Part shown: positions 15,928 through 25,773 of the stretch, in pieces
Numbering within the stretch: the first letter of the stretch is position 1
How the letters are laid out: each line of letters opens with the position of its first letter
Assembly: GCA_903885605.1 (NCBI GenBank)
Contig: CAISJD010000137.1
Location: 1 to 64,000 of the forward strand
Origin: an uncultured Chthonomonas sp.
GTDB lineage: Bacteria; Armatimonadota; Chthonomonadetes; Chthonomonadales; CAJBBX01
Length of the DNA stretch: 64,000 nucleotides
Direction: 5' to 3'
Notes under the pieces: model-generated
Seen by the model: the letters and a program-made list of their open reading frames with translations, nothing else
The model's database searches: none
Told to the model about the DNA's origin: nothing
Made by a program: the position numbers and the translations under genes

Positions 15928-18639
15928 TCAGCGCCCCACGATGGTGACCGGCGACGCCGAGAGCCTCAGCGCCCGCTCGGCGCCCCGCGTCGGCACGGGG
16001 AAGCCGTAGAGGTCGGTGGCGACCGCACCGCGCGGCAGCCGTATGGTCGCAGGTCCGGCCATGCTCCACAACACCTCGACATCGCCCCGGGCGGTCCTGA
16101 AGCGCCGCGAGGCCACTCCCGGCCCGCGCGTGCCGTCGCCGAGCGCGGTGGAACCGGCCAGCATCGCCCGGGTGGCGCAGAAGGCCGCCAGCGGGAGGGA
16201 GGGGCTGCCGTCGGGCCGCACCAGGGCGAACGAGCCGTAGTCGCCGCCGTAGAACGAGAACCAGAGCACGCGATCCACGCATCCGCTTGACCGCGCCTCG
16301 ACCAGCTCCTTGGCCAGGATGCGCGCGGCCTCGGGCTCCGGGCGGCCCCAATCGGGCGCCAGGAAGTCATTCCGATAGGGCTGGCCCGCCTCGTCCAGCC
16401 AGAGCTTCTGGGCGCCCCCATAGCGGCGGATCAGCGCGCCCGCAGCCCGAAGCCCCTCGCGCCACGTGTCGCGCCGCGATGCCGGGTCCATGATGTTGAT
16501 CGGCGCCGCCTCGTCGGGGTCGCGCGGGCAGTTGTAGGGGTGGACGCCCACGGCGTCGCAGTGCTTCAGTGCGCCCGCCTTGAAGCACTCCTCCATGAAG
16601 CGCAGGTCGATCCCCGACGCGCTCAGGCCCAGGATGCGCGCGGTCGGGTCGGCCCGGCGCGCCGCCTCGCGGGTCTGCCGGAGCAGGTCGGTGTAGGCGC
16701 GGGCGTCGGGCTTCGGGTGCCAGTACCGGGCCAGGTTCGGCTCGTTGGCCGGGATCCACCAGTGGATCGTCGCCTTGTACCGCGCAACCACCGCGCCCAC
16801 GAACCGGCGCCACCGGGCCATGTCGGTGGGCGGGTAGCGCTCCTGGCTCTCCAGGCCCCCCTTGGCCTCGCCGGGCCCGGCCCACGCCGGCTGCGGCTTC
16901 TCCCAGATGAACGTGGGGATCAGCTCCACGCCGTGCCTGGCCGCCCAGGCGACGATGCGGTCGTACTTCTCCCAGGCGAAGCGCCCCTCCTGCGGCTCGA
17001 TCTCGAACCACTCGAAGGGCATCCGCAGCGTCTGGACGCCCGCCTCCCGCGCCAGTTGGAAGAAGCGCTCGCCGTCGCGCATCTCCGCGTAGCAGGCCGA
17101 CCCGCCGAAGAAGGGGTCGCGCGGGATGGCGGCCCTGGGCGTCACGCGGAGCCACTCGTCGGCCGTGCCCGCCGTCACGCGGTAGAAGCCGGGCGCTGCC
17201 GGGGGCGATGATCGAAGGGCTCCGGCGGAGGGCGTGAGCGACGCCGCAGCTCGCCCGCCTGCCTCGGCGATGCGTCCCCGGACAGGCTGTGATCCGGACA
17301 CCGTCAGTGCGATGGGTTGCCCCGACCGGAAGGTGTGCCAGGGCCACGCGCCGCCCGTCAGCGCAGCCGGCGGGGCGGGGGAGCCGTCGAACCGCTCCAG
17401 CGCCACGGTGTCCGCGTCGCGGGCGATCGGCTCGGTTCGGCGCGCCGAGGCCATGATCTCGGCGTCGGAGCGCTGACGCGAGGAGACGCGCAGGTCGTCG
17501 AAGGCCATCATCGATGGGCGCGAAGAGACGATGGTCCATGCGTGGCTGCCCACCACCAGGTCGCCGGCCGGAGCCGACGGGCCACCCGTGATGCGGCCGG
17601 AGCCCGCCGCGACGCCGTCCAGGTAGATCCTCATCCCCGCCGGGCCCCAGGTGACGGCCACGTGGCGCCGGCGGCCGGCCTTCCACTGCAGGGGTAGCGA
17701 CGCGGCCAGGTTCTCCATGGAGCCGTTCAGCATGAACGCCAGCTGGTGCGAACCGGTCATGAAGAGCTGCAGGCTCCCCTTGAAGCCGGGCATGAAGGGC
17801 TCCTGCTGCAACGAGACGATGCCGCTGCAATCCGGGATGGCCGCCACGTCGACCGTGGGGCAGAGCCACATCTCGATGGCGCCCTGCTGCCAGCGCCACC
17901 CGGAGCCGTCCGCGGCGACGCGCACCGGCACGAGCCCCTGGGCCCCCGGAGTGTCGGCCACCATGGCCCGACCGAACTTGCCCGGCGTATACCGGACGCC
18001 CCGCGTGGCCCGGCTACCCGATGCCGATGGGGGTCCGCAGGGCAGCAGCGGCGTGTAGGGGCTCGCGCCCGCGCCCGCCACATCGGCGCCGACGTCAATG
18101 TCATCGAGCCAGAGCGTCCGGTCCATGCCGGTGGTGGGCATGAAGCCGCCCGCGTCGGCGATGACCACGTTGGCCGCCTGTTCGAGGTCCAGGGCGCCGT
18201 TCTCGTCCCTGGAGTCGTCGCTCAGCGTCAGGGTGCTGAAGGCCGCCTCGAAGCGGACCCACTCCCCGGCCCGTGTCTGCAGCGTGCGCATGTAGGAGGA
18301 GCCGTCGCGCTCGATGCAGCCGACCACCAGCGTCGTGGGCGTGTCGGTCCTGGCGCGCACGCGTATGCCGCCGCCCAGGAGGCCGTCGACGGGATGGATG
18401 ATGCCCGCGAGCTTCTTCGGGGTCACCGTGTAGCGCAGGCGCAGCGAGCGGCTCGCCGGCGGACCCTCGGTCAGGCCGATCTGTGTGGGCGGCGCGGTGG
18501 GAGGCGGCACGGCCTGCCAGCCATCCTGCCCATCGGCGAACCGGGCCGTCAGACGCTGCGGAGGGCGCGTCAGTGCGGCGGTCAGCGCGACGCAGGCCAG
18601 TGCGGCCGCGCCGAGCGCCGCCGAGCGAAGGAGCCTCAT
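15928..18639 (-). CDS. Secreted clan-A glycosidase with LamG-like domain
   Basis: This 903-residue protein has a signal peptide or N-terminal anchor (LLRSAALGAAALACVALTAA). A concanavalin/LamG-like region covers about 210-430 (AIEMWLCPTVD, RRHVAVTWGPAGMRIYLDGV), followed by a TIM barrel (about 540-830) of the GH39/GH5 type. Likely acid/base is E in PANEPNLARYW; likely nucleophile is E in LWLDEAGQPY. A short beta-domain follows. The ATG at 18639 is preferred because the signal peptide starts there; the ATG at 18696 would sit directly behind a CATAAT box and give a leaderless mRNA with 19 extra residues. Polysaccharide hydrolase; substrate unknown. Confidence 0.72.
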   Translation of the reverse strand: MRLLRSAALGAAALACVALTAALTRPPQRLTARFADGQDGWQAVPPPTAPPTQIGLTEGPPASRSLRLRYTVTPKKLAGIIHPVDGLLGGGIRVRARTDTPTTLVVGCIERDGSSYMRTLQTRAGEWVRFEAAFSTLTLSDDSRDENGALDLEQAANVVIADAGGFMPTTGMDRTLWLDDIDVGADVAGAGASPYTPLLPCGPPSASGSRATRGVRYTPGKFGRAMVADTPGAQGLVPVRVAADGSGWRWQQGAIEMWLCPTVDVAAIPDCSGIVSLQQEPFMPGFKGSLQLFMTGSHQLAFMLNGSMENLAASLPLQWKAGRRRHVAVTWGPAGMRIYLDGVAAGSGRITGGPSAPAGDLVVGSHAWTIVSSRPSMMAFDDLRVSSRQRSDAEIMASARRTEPIARDADTVALERFDGSPAPPAALTGGAWPWHTFRSGQPIALTVSGSQPVRGRIAEAGGRAAASLTPSAGALRSSPPAAPGFYRVTAGTADEWLRVTPRAAIPRDPFFGGSACYAEMRDGERFFQLAREAGVQTLRMPFEWFEIEPQEGRFAWEKYDRIVAWAARHGVELIPTFIWEKPQPAWAGPGEAKGGLESQERYPPTDMARWRRFVGAVVARYKATIHWWIPANEPNLARYWHPKPDARAYTDLLRQTREAARRADPTARILGLSASGIDLRFMEECFKAGALKHCDAVGVHPYNCPRDPDEAAPINIMDPASRRDTWREGLRAAGALIRRYGGAQKLWLDEAGQPYRNDFLAPDWGRPEPEAARILAKELVEARSSGCVDRVLWFSFYGGDYGSFALVRPDGSPSLPLAAFCATRAMLAGSTALGDGTRGPGVASRRFRTARGDVEVLWSMAGPATIRLPRGAVATDLYGFPVPTRGAERALRLSASPVTIVGR

Positions 18640-18765
18640 GGGACCCGCCTTCCGCCGACCGCGCCAACGCGAACGCGGCAGTACGGGATCGGCCATGGCC
18701 CATTATGCGCTACGCCCGCGCGGCAGTGGGTACCATGCCTCCATCTACTCCAATGGAGGCGCGGC

Positions 18766-19533
18766 ATGGGTTGGCTGGGTCGACTTCTGGGCGTCGGCAA
18801 GGCGAAGGCCGAGGCCGCGCCGGTTCCGCAGGGCTTCCCATTCGAGACCATCACCGTCCCCGGCGCCGAGGCGCTGCAACGTCGGGCGCAGATGGCCGCC
18901 GAGGCCGAAGGGCGCTTCGTGCCCATCATCCTGGGTGGCCCGGACGATGTCGCCGATCTGCTGGAGGTCTATCGGCAGGGCGAACAGGCGCCCGAGGACA
19001 TCCTCTTCGCGTCCCGAAACTGGACTGCCGAGGCCGTCCTGCAGACCCTGCAGGAGGCGCTCGACGAGGACGAGGACGAGGATCCCGACGGGCCCGGTCC
19101 CGTGGAGGTCGGCGAATGGCCCGATGACGATGCGGTGGAGCCCATCACGCCGACCGCCCACATTGATGCACGCACCCGAAAGCCGTTTGCCGAGGTCATC
19201 ATCGCCCGGATCCCCTGCGCGAGCGGTTGGCAAGCCCCGGCCTACCTGCGTTTCGGCGACTGGTTCGCGTGCCCCCCGCCGGAGCAGCACGTGGCGCTCC
19301 TGCGCGACTGGCAAGTCCGCTACGGGGCCGAGGTGATCGCCATTACCGGGAGTTCAATCGAGTGCAGCGTGACCCGGCGACCCGCCGATGAGAGCGAGGC
19401 GCTGGCCCTCGCTCGCGAGATGGTCGCCTACTGCCCGGACCTGCTCGATTTCCAGGACACGCTCTCCGAGCCGGCTGCGTCGTTGATGGTGTCGGACTTC
19501 TGGTTCTTCTGGTGGGACGCCGACGAGGAGTGA
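18766..19533 (+). CDS. DUF4253 domain protein
   Basis: This 255-residue protein ends in a DUF4253-type domain: WQVRYGAEVIAITGSSIECS, ESEALALAREMVAYCPDLLD and the C-terminal SDFWFFWWDADEE. The N-terminal half has an acidic linker (DEDEDEDPDGPG) that suggests flexibility. DUF4253 has no known function. GGAGG lies 6 nt before the ATG. It precedes the efp operon by 102 nt and is probably transcribed separately. Confidence 0.75.
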   Translation: MGWLGRLLGVGKAKAEAAPVPQGFPFETITVPGAEALQRRAQMAAEAEGRFVPIILGGPDDVADLLEVYRQGEQAPEDILFASRNWTAEAVLQTLQEALDEDEDEDPDGPGPVEVGEWPDDDAVEPITPTAHIDARTRKPFAEVIIARIPCASGWQAPAYLRFGDWFACPPPEQHVALLRDWQVRYGAEVIAITGSSIECSVTRRPADESEALALAREMVAYCPDLLDFQDTLSEPAASLMVSDFWFFWWDADEE

Positions 19534-19635
19534 GCCCGCGTGGGCGGCCTCGGGAGGGCGTCGGCGGGCCTATGGTAAACTAACCGTCTGCGAGTTGGGG
19601 GCGCATGCCCCTGCGCTACGGGAGGGTTGCGTCAG

Positions 19636-20196
19636 TTGATCGATACCAGCGATTTCAGGAATGGCCTGTCCATCATACAGGACAACGATATTTTCACTAT
19701 CGTTGAGTTCCAGCACGTCAAGCCGGGCAAGGGCGGCGCGTTCGTTCGCACGCGGATCCGGAACCTCAAGACCGGGGCCACCATCGAGAAGACGTTCCGG
19801 GCCGGAGAGAAGATGGAGCAGGCGCACATCGAGCGCAAGCCCATGCAGTACCTCTACAACCAGGAGGAGGAGTACTTCCTGATGGACGGCCAGACCTATG
19901 AGCAGGTCTCGGTCACCAGGGCGGCCATCGGCGATCCGGTGAAGTACCTGAAGGACGGCATGGAGGTCCAGGTGGTGGACCACGCAGGCGTCATCATCGG
20001 CGTCGAAGTGCCCTTCTTCGTGGAGCTTGAGGTGACGGAGACGGACCCGGGCGTCCGCGGCGACACGGCCTCCGGCGGCAGCAAGCCCGCCACCGTTGAG
20101 ACCGGCGCCGTCGTCAACGTGCCGTTCTTCATCAATGTCGGCGACCGGATCAAGATCGACACCCGAACCGACAACTACCTGGAGCGAGCCAAGTAG
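19636..20196 (+). CDS. efp: Elongation factor P
   Basis: This 186-residue protein relieves ribosome stalling at proline stretches. The start is TTG at 19636 (giving M-IDTSDF, matching the usual M-ISTNDF), with GGGAGG 10 nt upstream; the earlier TTG at 19627 lies on top of the Shine-Dalgarno. The KOW-like domain I carries the loop KPGKGGAF, with K32 as the residue normally modified. Two OB domains follow, ending in FINVGDRIKIDTRTDNYLER. The length is typical. It heads an operon with accB and accC, a pairing known in many bacteria. A TAAACT -10-like box lies at 19576. Confidence 0.93.
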   Translation: MIDTSDFRNGLSIIQDNDIFTIVEFQHVKPGKGGAFVRTRIRNLKTGATIEKTFRAGEKMEQAHIERKPMQYLYNQEEEYFLMDGQTYEQVSVTRAAIGDPVKYLKDGMEVQVVDHAGVIIGVEVPFFVELEVTETDPGVRGDTASGGSKPATVETGAVVNVPFFINVGDRIKIDTRTDNYLERAK

Positions 20197-20221
20197 CCTT
20201 GGCGGCCGCGCCGATCGGGGG

Positions 20222-21496
20222 ATGCGCCCGGTGAGAAGGAATAGGTCCAGAACCTCCGGCGGCGCCGAGAAAGTCACGCAGTGGCTTCTGGACGCGTCGC
20301 GCAAGCTGATGTTCCTGTCCGGCCTGGCCGTTCTCGTCCTGGCGGGCTATCTGGTCTATGGCTTTGTGGGCGGCGGGCTCGGGCAGTGGGAGTCGCTCAC
20401 CCACGAGGCGCGCGTCCGCATCATCGGCAACATCCAGGGCGCCATCTCGTACCTGAACATCTCGCTGGCGGTGCTGCTGCTCACCTCGTCGATCCTCTAC
20501 TGGGCTGAGGAGGGGCTCGGCTACGCACTGGTCCTCCTCGCCGCCGGGTTCTACTACGGCGTGCCGCTGGGCGTCGAGTTGGGTGCGCCGGGCCTGGTTA
20601 CCAACTGGCTGACCGGCCGCAACACCGCCGCGCTGGCCGTCTACAACGAAGCGCGGATCGCCGGCCTCGTGCTGGCTATCCCCGGCATCATCCTGGTCAT
20701 CATCGACCTGGTGAACCGCGTCCGCTACGGCTCCTCGCGCAAGAAGACCCAGCGCTCGGCCATGCAGTTCGGCGCCGAGGTCGAGGAGGAGGAGCCGATC
20801 CGGCCGCCCCTCATCGGCGCCCTGGCCAAGTGCTACCAGCTCCCCTTCTGCCGCGAGTTCGTCCGCAGCCACTGCCCGGTCTTCCACCTGCAGAAGCGCT
20901 GCTGGCGCGTGCGCGTGGGTTGCATGTGCGAGGAGCAGGTGATCCGCACCGCCATGGTCGGCATGGCCCACGAGGCGGCGCGGGCGCGCTCCATGGTGCC
21001 CGACGACAACGAGCCGGTCGATATGGCCAAGCGGTACAACCTGGACGATCCGCTGGGCGCCGCCAAGCCGGAGTCGCCCTTCAAGCCGCTGGTGGCCACG
21101 CCTCCGCCCAAGGTGGTGGGCGCAGAGGTCAAGATCCCGCAGAACAACGCCTTCAGCCCGGCGCAGAAGCGCGAGCGCTGCCGCAACTGCATCATTTACA
21201 ATGAGCACCAGCGCTTGAAGTACCAGTTGGTTTCGCCGCTGGTCGTGCTGGCGGTTCCTGCCCTGGCCGTCTCGCAGTTCAGCGCCATGAAGTCCGCCAT
21301 GGAGGTCGCACTCCGGTCGGCCGACACGGTGATGTCCCGCCTGTCGCTGGAGCAGACGGCCCGCGGCATCGATATCGGCCAGCTCGCCTCCAGCAATGAG
21401 ATCGCCAACATCGTGCTGCTGGGCAGCCTCATCCTCATGGTCCTCACCTGGGCCCTGCACTTCACGGAGCACTGCATATTCCAATGGAAGATTTGA
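20222..21496 (+). CDS. Cys-rich integral membrane protein of unknown function
   Basis: This protein of about 424 residues has roughly three or four N-terminal transmembrane helices (about 30-50, 75-95, 100-120, 145-165) and two near the C-terminus (about 337-355, 395-412). The loop between the two groups holds C204, C210, C218, C227, C234, C236 and the pair C320-x2-C323, a spacing suited to a metal or Fe-S site. I recognise no family. The start is uncertain: ATG 20222 lies too close to its GGGGG, and GTG 20231 is a good alternative. It lies between efp and accB and overlaps accB by 13 nt, so it is part of that operon. Confidence 0.7.
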   Translation: MRPVRRNRSRTSGGAEKVTQWLLDASRKLMFLSGLAVLVLAGYLVYGFVGGGLGQWESLTHEARVRIIGNIQGAISYLNISLAVLLLTSSILYWAEEGLGYALVLLAAGFYYGVPLGVELGAPGLVTNWLTGRNTAALAVYNEARIAGLVLAIPGIILVIIDLVNRVRYGSSRKKTQRSAMQFGAEVEEEEPIRPPLIGALAKCYQLPFCREFVRSHCPVFHLQKRCWRVRVGCMCEEQVIRTAMVGMAHEAARARSMVPDDNEPVDMAKRYNLDDPLGAAKPESPFKPLVATPPPKVVGAEVKIPQNNAFSPAQKRERCRNCIIYNEHQRLKYQLVSPLVVLAVPALAVSQFSAMKSAMEVALRSADTVMSRLSLEQTARGIDIGQLASSNEIANIVLLGSLILMVLTWALHFTEHCIFQWKI

Positions 21497-21927
21497 TCCG
21501 AGAGGTCGAGGCCATCGCGAGCCTCCTGGCCGGATCCACCGCGCGCGAGGTCTCGGTCCGAGCCGGCGACCGCCGCATCCTCCTGCGCCGCGAGCCGAGC
21601 GCCGCCGGCCGGCATGCCTCTGAAGCGCCCGCGTCGGCCGGCGGCCCTCCGGCTGACGGGCAGGCTCCCGCTCCGGCCGGCGCCGAGCCGGAGGCGGAGC
21701 AGGTCACCGCTTCGCTGGTGGGCGTCTTCCACCACCTTGAGAGGCCCGTCGCCGTGGGAGACCTGGTGAGCGTGGGACAGGTCGTGGGCGGCGTCGAGTC
21801 GATGAAGCTCATGTCAGAGGTCCGTAGCGAGACGACCGGCGTGGTGCGCGACGTGCTGGTGGAGGACGGCGCCTCGGTCGAGTACGGCCAGCCGCTCTTT
21901 GCCATCGCCGCGGCCGACGAGGACTGA
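21484..21927 (+). CDS. accB: Biotin carboxyl carrier protein of acetyl-CoA carboxylase
   Basis: This 147-residue protein carries biotin on K108 in ESMKLM, the hammerhead motif (the common form is EAMKLM). It passes carboxyl groups from AccC to the carboxyltransferase in fatty-acid synthesis. An N-terminal helix (MEDLIREVEAIASLLAGS), a Pro/Ala linker (about 40-72) and the C-terminal biotinyl domain with the thumb-like FHHLERPVAVGDLVSVGQ are in the usual order. The ATG overlaps the preceding gene by 13 nt, implying translational coupling. It is followed by the pseudopilin-like gene and accC. Confidence 0.92.
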   Translation: MEDLIREVEAIASLLAGSTAREVSVRAGDRRILLRREPSAAGRHASEAPASAGGPPADGQAPAPAGAEPEAEQVTASLVGVFHHLERPVAVGDLVSVGQVVGGVESMKLMSEVRSETTGVVRDVLVEDGASVEYGQPLFAIAAADED

Positions 21928-21932
21928 ACGCC

Positions 21933-22286
21933 GTGCGCCGCGCATTCGGGCTCATCGAGATCCTGGTCGTGGTGGTCGTGCTGGTCCTCCTGGCCGCGGT
22001 CCTCGTGCCGCGCCTCACGGGCGGCAAGACGCCCGACGGCAAGAAGGCCAAGGGCGTTATCACCTACGCAAAGGACAGCGTCTGCGTCCAGAACCTGCGT
22101 TCGGACCGGCAGTGCATCGAGGCCGCGCAAGCCTCGGACCCCGACGGCGGCTACCCGGCAGACCTCTCGCAGGTCCGCGAGATCAGCGGCGAACTCCGCA
22201 AGTGCGCCGTGGGCGGCGAGCCCTACCGCTATGACCCGGCCACCGGCCGCATCTCCTGCCCGCACCCCGGGCACGAGGGGTTCTGA
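21933..22286 (+). CDS. Pseudopilin-like short protein
   Basis: This 117-residue protein starts with GTG at 21933, with GAGG about 10 nt upstream in the end of accB. Its N-terminus MRRAFGLIEILVVVVVLVLL resembles a type IV prepilin: the Glu falls at +5 only if cleavage occurs after Ala4 (A-FGLIE), so the usual -1 Gly is replaced. The soluble part is short, with three Cys and a CPHPGHEGF end. It could be a minor pseudopilin or an anchored small protein. Its placement between accB and accC is unusual. Confidence 0.65.
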   Translation: MRRAFGLIEILVVVVVLVLLAAVLVPRLTGGKTPDGKKAKGVITYAKDSVCVQNLRSDRQCIEAAQASDPDGGYPADLSQVREISGELRKCAVGGEPYRYDPATGRISCPHPGHEGF

Positions 22287-22346
22287 CCAGCGCCGGGTCG
22301 ACCCCGCACACTCCGGCCGCCCGCGGCCTGCAAGTGAATGGAGCGC

Positions 22347-23702
<1,356 letters not shown>

Positions 23703-23726
23703 CCAACCTCGGAAGGGAGCCATACC

Positions 23727-24470
23727 ATGGTCCAGCTCGTCGCCTTGTGCGCCATCGCGGCCCTGCCGCCGGCCGAGCCCGCGCGTGACACGCGCTGCTT
23801 CGAAATCCGCACCTACTACGCCGAGCCCGGCAAGCTGGACGGCCTGAACGCGCGGTTCCGCACCGCCACCGTGCGGCTCTTCCGCAAGCACGGCATCGAG
23901 AACGTCGGCTACTGGGTCCCCGTGGACAACGCTCAGAACAAGCTGGTCTACATCATCGCCTGCCCCACCCAGGAGGCCCGGGACGCCTCGTTCGCGGCTT
24001 TCGTGAAGGACCCCGCCTGGCAGAAGGCCGCCCGGGAGTCCGAGGCCAACGGCAAGCTGGTGACACGCATCACATCGCAGTTCCTCACGGCCACGGACTA
24101 CTCGCCGGCGATCCGCCGCTCTTCTACTCGTACCGAGCGGCTCTTCGAGATGCGCATCTACACCGCCGCTCCCGGCAAGCTCGACGCGCTGAATGCCCGC
24201 TTCCGCGACAACACCCTGCGCCTCTTCCGCAAGCACGGCATGACGAACATCGGTTACTGGACCCCCACGGGCCAGGAGCAGGGGATGAACGACACGCTGA
24301 TCTACCTGCTGGCCCACAAGAGCCGTGAAGCCGCCGACAAGTCATGGCGCGAGTTCGGGCAGGATCCCGAGTGGACGCGCGTCCGAACCGAGTCAGAGCG
24401 CGACGGCCGGCTGGTGGACAAGGCGGAGTCGATCTACATGACGCCCACGGACTACTCGCCGATCAAGTAG
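23727..24470 (+). CDS. Tandem NIPSNAP domain protein
   Basis: This 247-residue protein contains two dimeric alpha/beta-barrel NIPSNAP repeats (about 24-125 and 137-247). They share FEIRTYYAEPGKLDGLNARF / FEMRIYTAAPGKLDALNARF, the LFRKHGI/M segment and a closing TDYSP. A short hydrophobic N-terminus (VQLVALCAIAALPPAEPA) suggests export. The internal duplication gives one polypeptide with both halves of what is usually a homodimer. Function in bacteria is unclear. GGGAG precedes the ATG by 7 nt, and the gene follows accC by 24 nt. Confidence 0.8.
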   Translation: MVQLVALCAIAALPPAEPARDTRCFEIRTYYAEPGKLDGLNARFRTATVRLFRKHGIENVGYWVPVDNAQNKLVYIIACPTQEARDASFAAFVKDPAWQKAARESEANGKLVTRITSQFLTATDYSPAIRRSSTRTERLFEMRIYTAAPGKLDALNARFRDNTLRLFRKHGMTNIGYWTPTGQEQGMNDTLIYLLAHKSREAADKSWREFGQDPEWTRVRTESERDGRLVDKAESIYMTPTDYSPIK

Positions 24471-24476
24471 AAGGGC

Positions 24477-24560
24477 ACACGGACGAACACGGACCCACAC
24501 GGACCGACACCGACGCCGTAGAAGTCGGGCTTGTCCGTGTGGGTCCGTGCCAGTCCGTGT
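24477..24560. repeat. Dispersed ACACGGAC repeat, copy 3, as long inverted repeat
   Basis: Arms 24477-24504 and 24533-24560 form a 28-nt inverted repeat with one 4-nt mismatch, and each arm holds three ACACGGAC-type units. It lies exactly between the convergent NIPSNAP and pfkA genes, and the right arm reaches the pfkA stop codon. It could serve as a bidirectional transcription stop. Confidence 0.75.
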
Positions 24561-25654
24561 CAATCCCCCAGGCAGACGCCGATCATCCGCGCCGTCTCGA
24601 CCATGGGATGGTCCAGCGGGATGGTCTTCTTCAGGCCCGCTACCTGGTCCAGCGGCACGGGCTCGAAGCGGGAGCCGCGCACGGCCACCATCACGCCGAA
24701 AACGTTCTCATGGATGAGCCGCGCCGCGGTGCAGCCAAGCTGCGTGGCGAGTAGCCGGTCGGTGGGCGTCGGCGTGCCGCCGCGCTGGACGTGGCCCAGC
24801 GTAGTGACGCGCGTCTCGATGCCCAGCGCCGCCTCCATCTCCGTAGCCAGGCTCAGGCTGGTGACGGTCTCCAGCGGCTCCTCGGTCGCCTGGTCGGCCG
24901 GTCCGTCGCCCACCGGGACTTCGCGCTCGGGAACGGCCGGGCGCGCGCCTTCCGCCACCGAGACGAGGCTGAACCGCCGGCCCTTGGTGCGTCGCGATTC
25001 GACAGCCTTGAGCACGGCTTCCTTGCTATAGGGGATTTCGGGGATCAGGCAGACGTCGGCGCCTCCGGCCAGCGTGGCGCCCAGGGCGAGCCAGCCTGCG
25101 TTGTGGCCCATGATGTCCACCAGGATCACCCGCTGGTGGCTCGACGCGGTCGTGTGCAGGCGGTCGATGGCCTCGGCGGCGATGAACATGGCGCTGTCGT
25201 AGCCGAACGTCAGGTCCGTGCCCGCCACGTCGTTGTCGATGGTCTTGGGCAGCGTGATGATGTTCAGGCCCTCGTTGGCGAGGCGGATGGCGTTCTTGGC
25301 CGTGCCGCCGCCGCCGATGCAGATCAGGCAGTCGAGGTCCAGCCGGTGGTAGGTGTCCACGGCCGCGCCGGTCATATCCCGCGTGGTGCCGTCGGCCCGG
25401 GGCATCTTGTGGGGCTTGTTTCGGCTGGTGCCCAGGATGGTGCCTCCCAGCGTCAGCAGGCCGATCATGTCACGCTCGGTCAGATGCATGACGCGGTTCT
25501 CGACCAACCCCGTGAAGCCGTCCAGGACGCCGATGACATCCATGCCGTAAGTGCCCATGCAGGCCTTGGCCACGCCGCGGATGGCCGCATTGAGGCCGGG
25601 GCAATCCCCGCCTGACGTAAGGATCCCCACTGTCCGAGCTTTTCGATGCCTCAT
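24560..25654 (-). CDS. pfkA: 6-phosphofructokinase
   Basis: This 364-residue enzyme phosphorylates fructose 6-phosphate in glycolysis. It has [16 protein letters not shown], the catalytic [20 protein letters not shown] and MGHNAGWLA. At the donor site the sequence is [10 protein letters not shown] (residues 113-122): the usual Mg-binding Asp of GGDGS is Gly, and the position that separates ATP (Gly) from PPi (Asp) enzymes is Gly. PKTIDND carries the Lys typical of PPi-type enzymes. The phosphoryl donor therefore cannot be read with certainty. The start at 25654 has a GGGGAGAGG site; the frame is open further upstream. It is convergent with the NIPSNAP gene. Confidence 0.85.
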   Translation of the reverse strand: MRHRKARTVGILTSGGDCPGLNAAIRGVAKACMGTYGMDVIGVLDGFTGLVENRVMHLTERDMIGLLTLGGTILGTSRNKPHKMPRADGTTRDMTGAAVDTYHRLDLDCLICIGGGGTAKNAIRLANEGLNIITLPKTIDNDVAGTDLTFGYDSAMFIAAEAIDRLHTTASSHQRVILVDIMGHNAGWLALGATLAGGADVCLIPEIPYSKEAVLKAVESRRTKGRRFSLVSVAEGARPAVPEREVPVGDGPADQATEEPLETVTSLSLATEMEAALGIETRVTTLGHVQRGGTPTPTDRLLATQLGCTAARLIHENVFGVMVAVRGSRFEPVPLDQVAGLKKTIPLDHPMVETARMIGVCLGD

Positions 25655-25736
25655 CTGGCCTCTCCCCGGGCCTATCGCCGCCTGGTTGGCAGGCGCGGCC
25701 TCACACGGCTCTATGGTACCGTGCATGGCCGCCGGG

Positions 25737-25742
25737 TAGAAT
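25737..25742 (+). promoter_or_regulatory. -10 box (TAGAAT) for GH127 gene
   Basis: TAGAAT lies 31 nt before the GH127 start in the divergent region with pfkA. No clear -35 was found. Confidence 0.4.
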
Positions 25743-25773
25743 CCGCGCAGATCGAACGCCCCTGGAGAACGCC

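Noticed and set aside
17746-18765. Plus-strand extension upstream of the DUF4253 gene
   Set aside because: It is antisense to the glycosidase gene. The ATG at 18766 has GGAGG at proper spacing and gives a normal DUF4253 protein.
19627-19635. Earlier TTG start for efp
   Set aside because: It lies one base after the GGGAGG site, too close for initiation, and adds three residues not found in EF-P.
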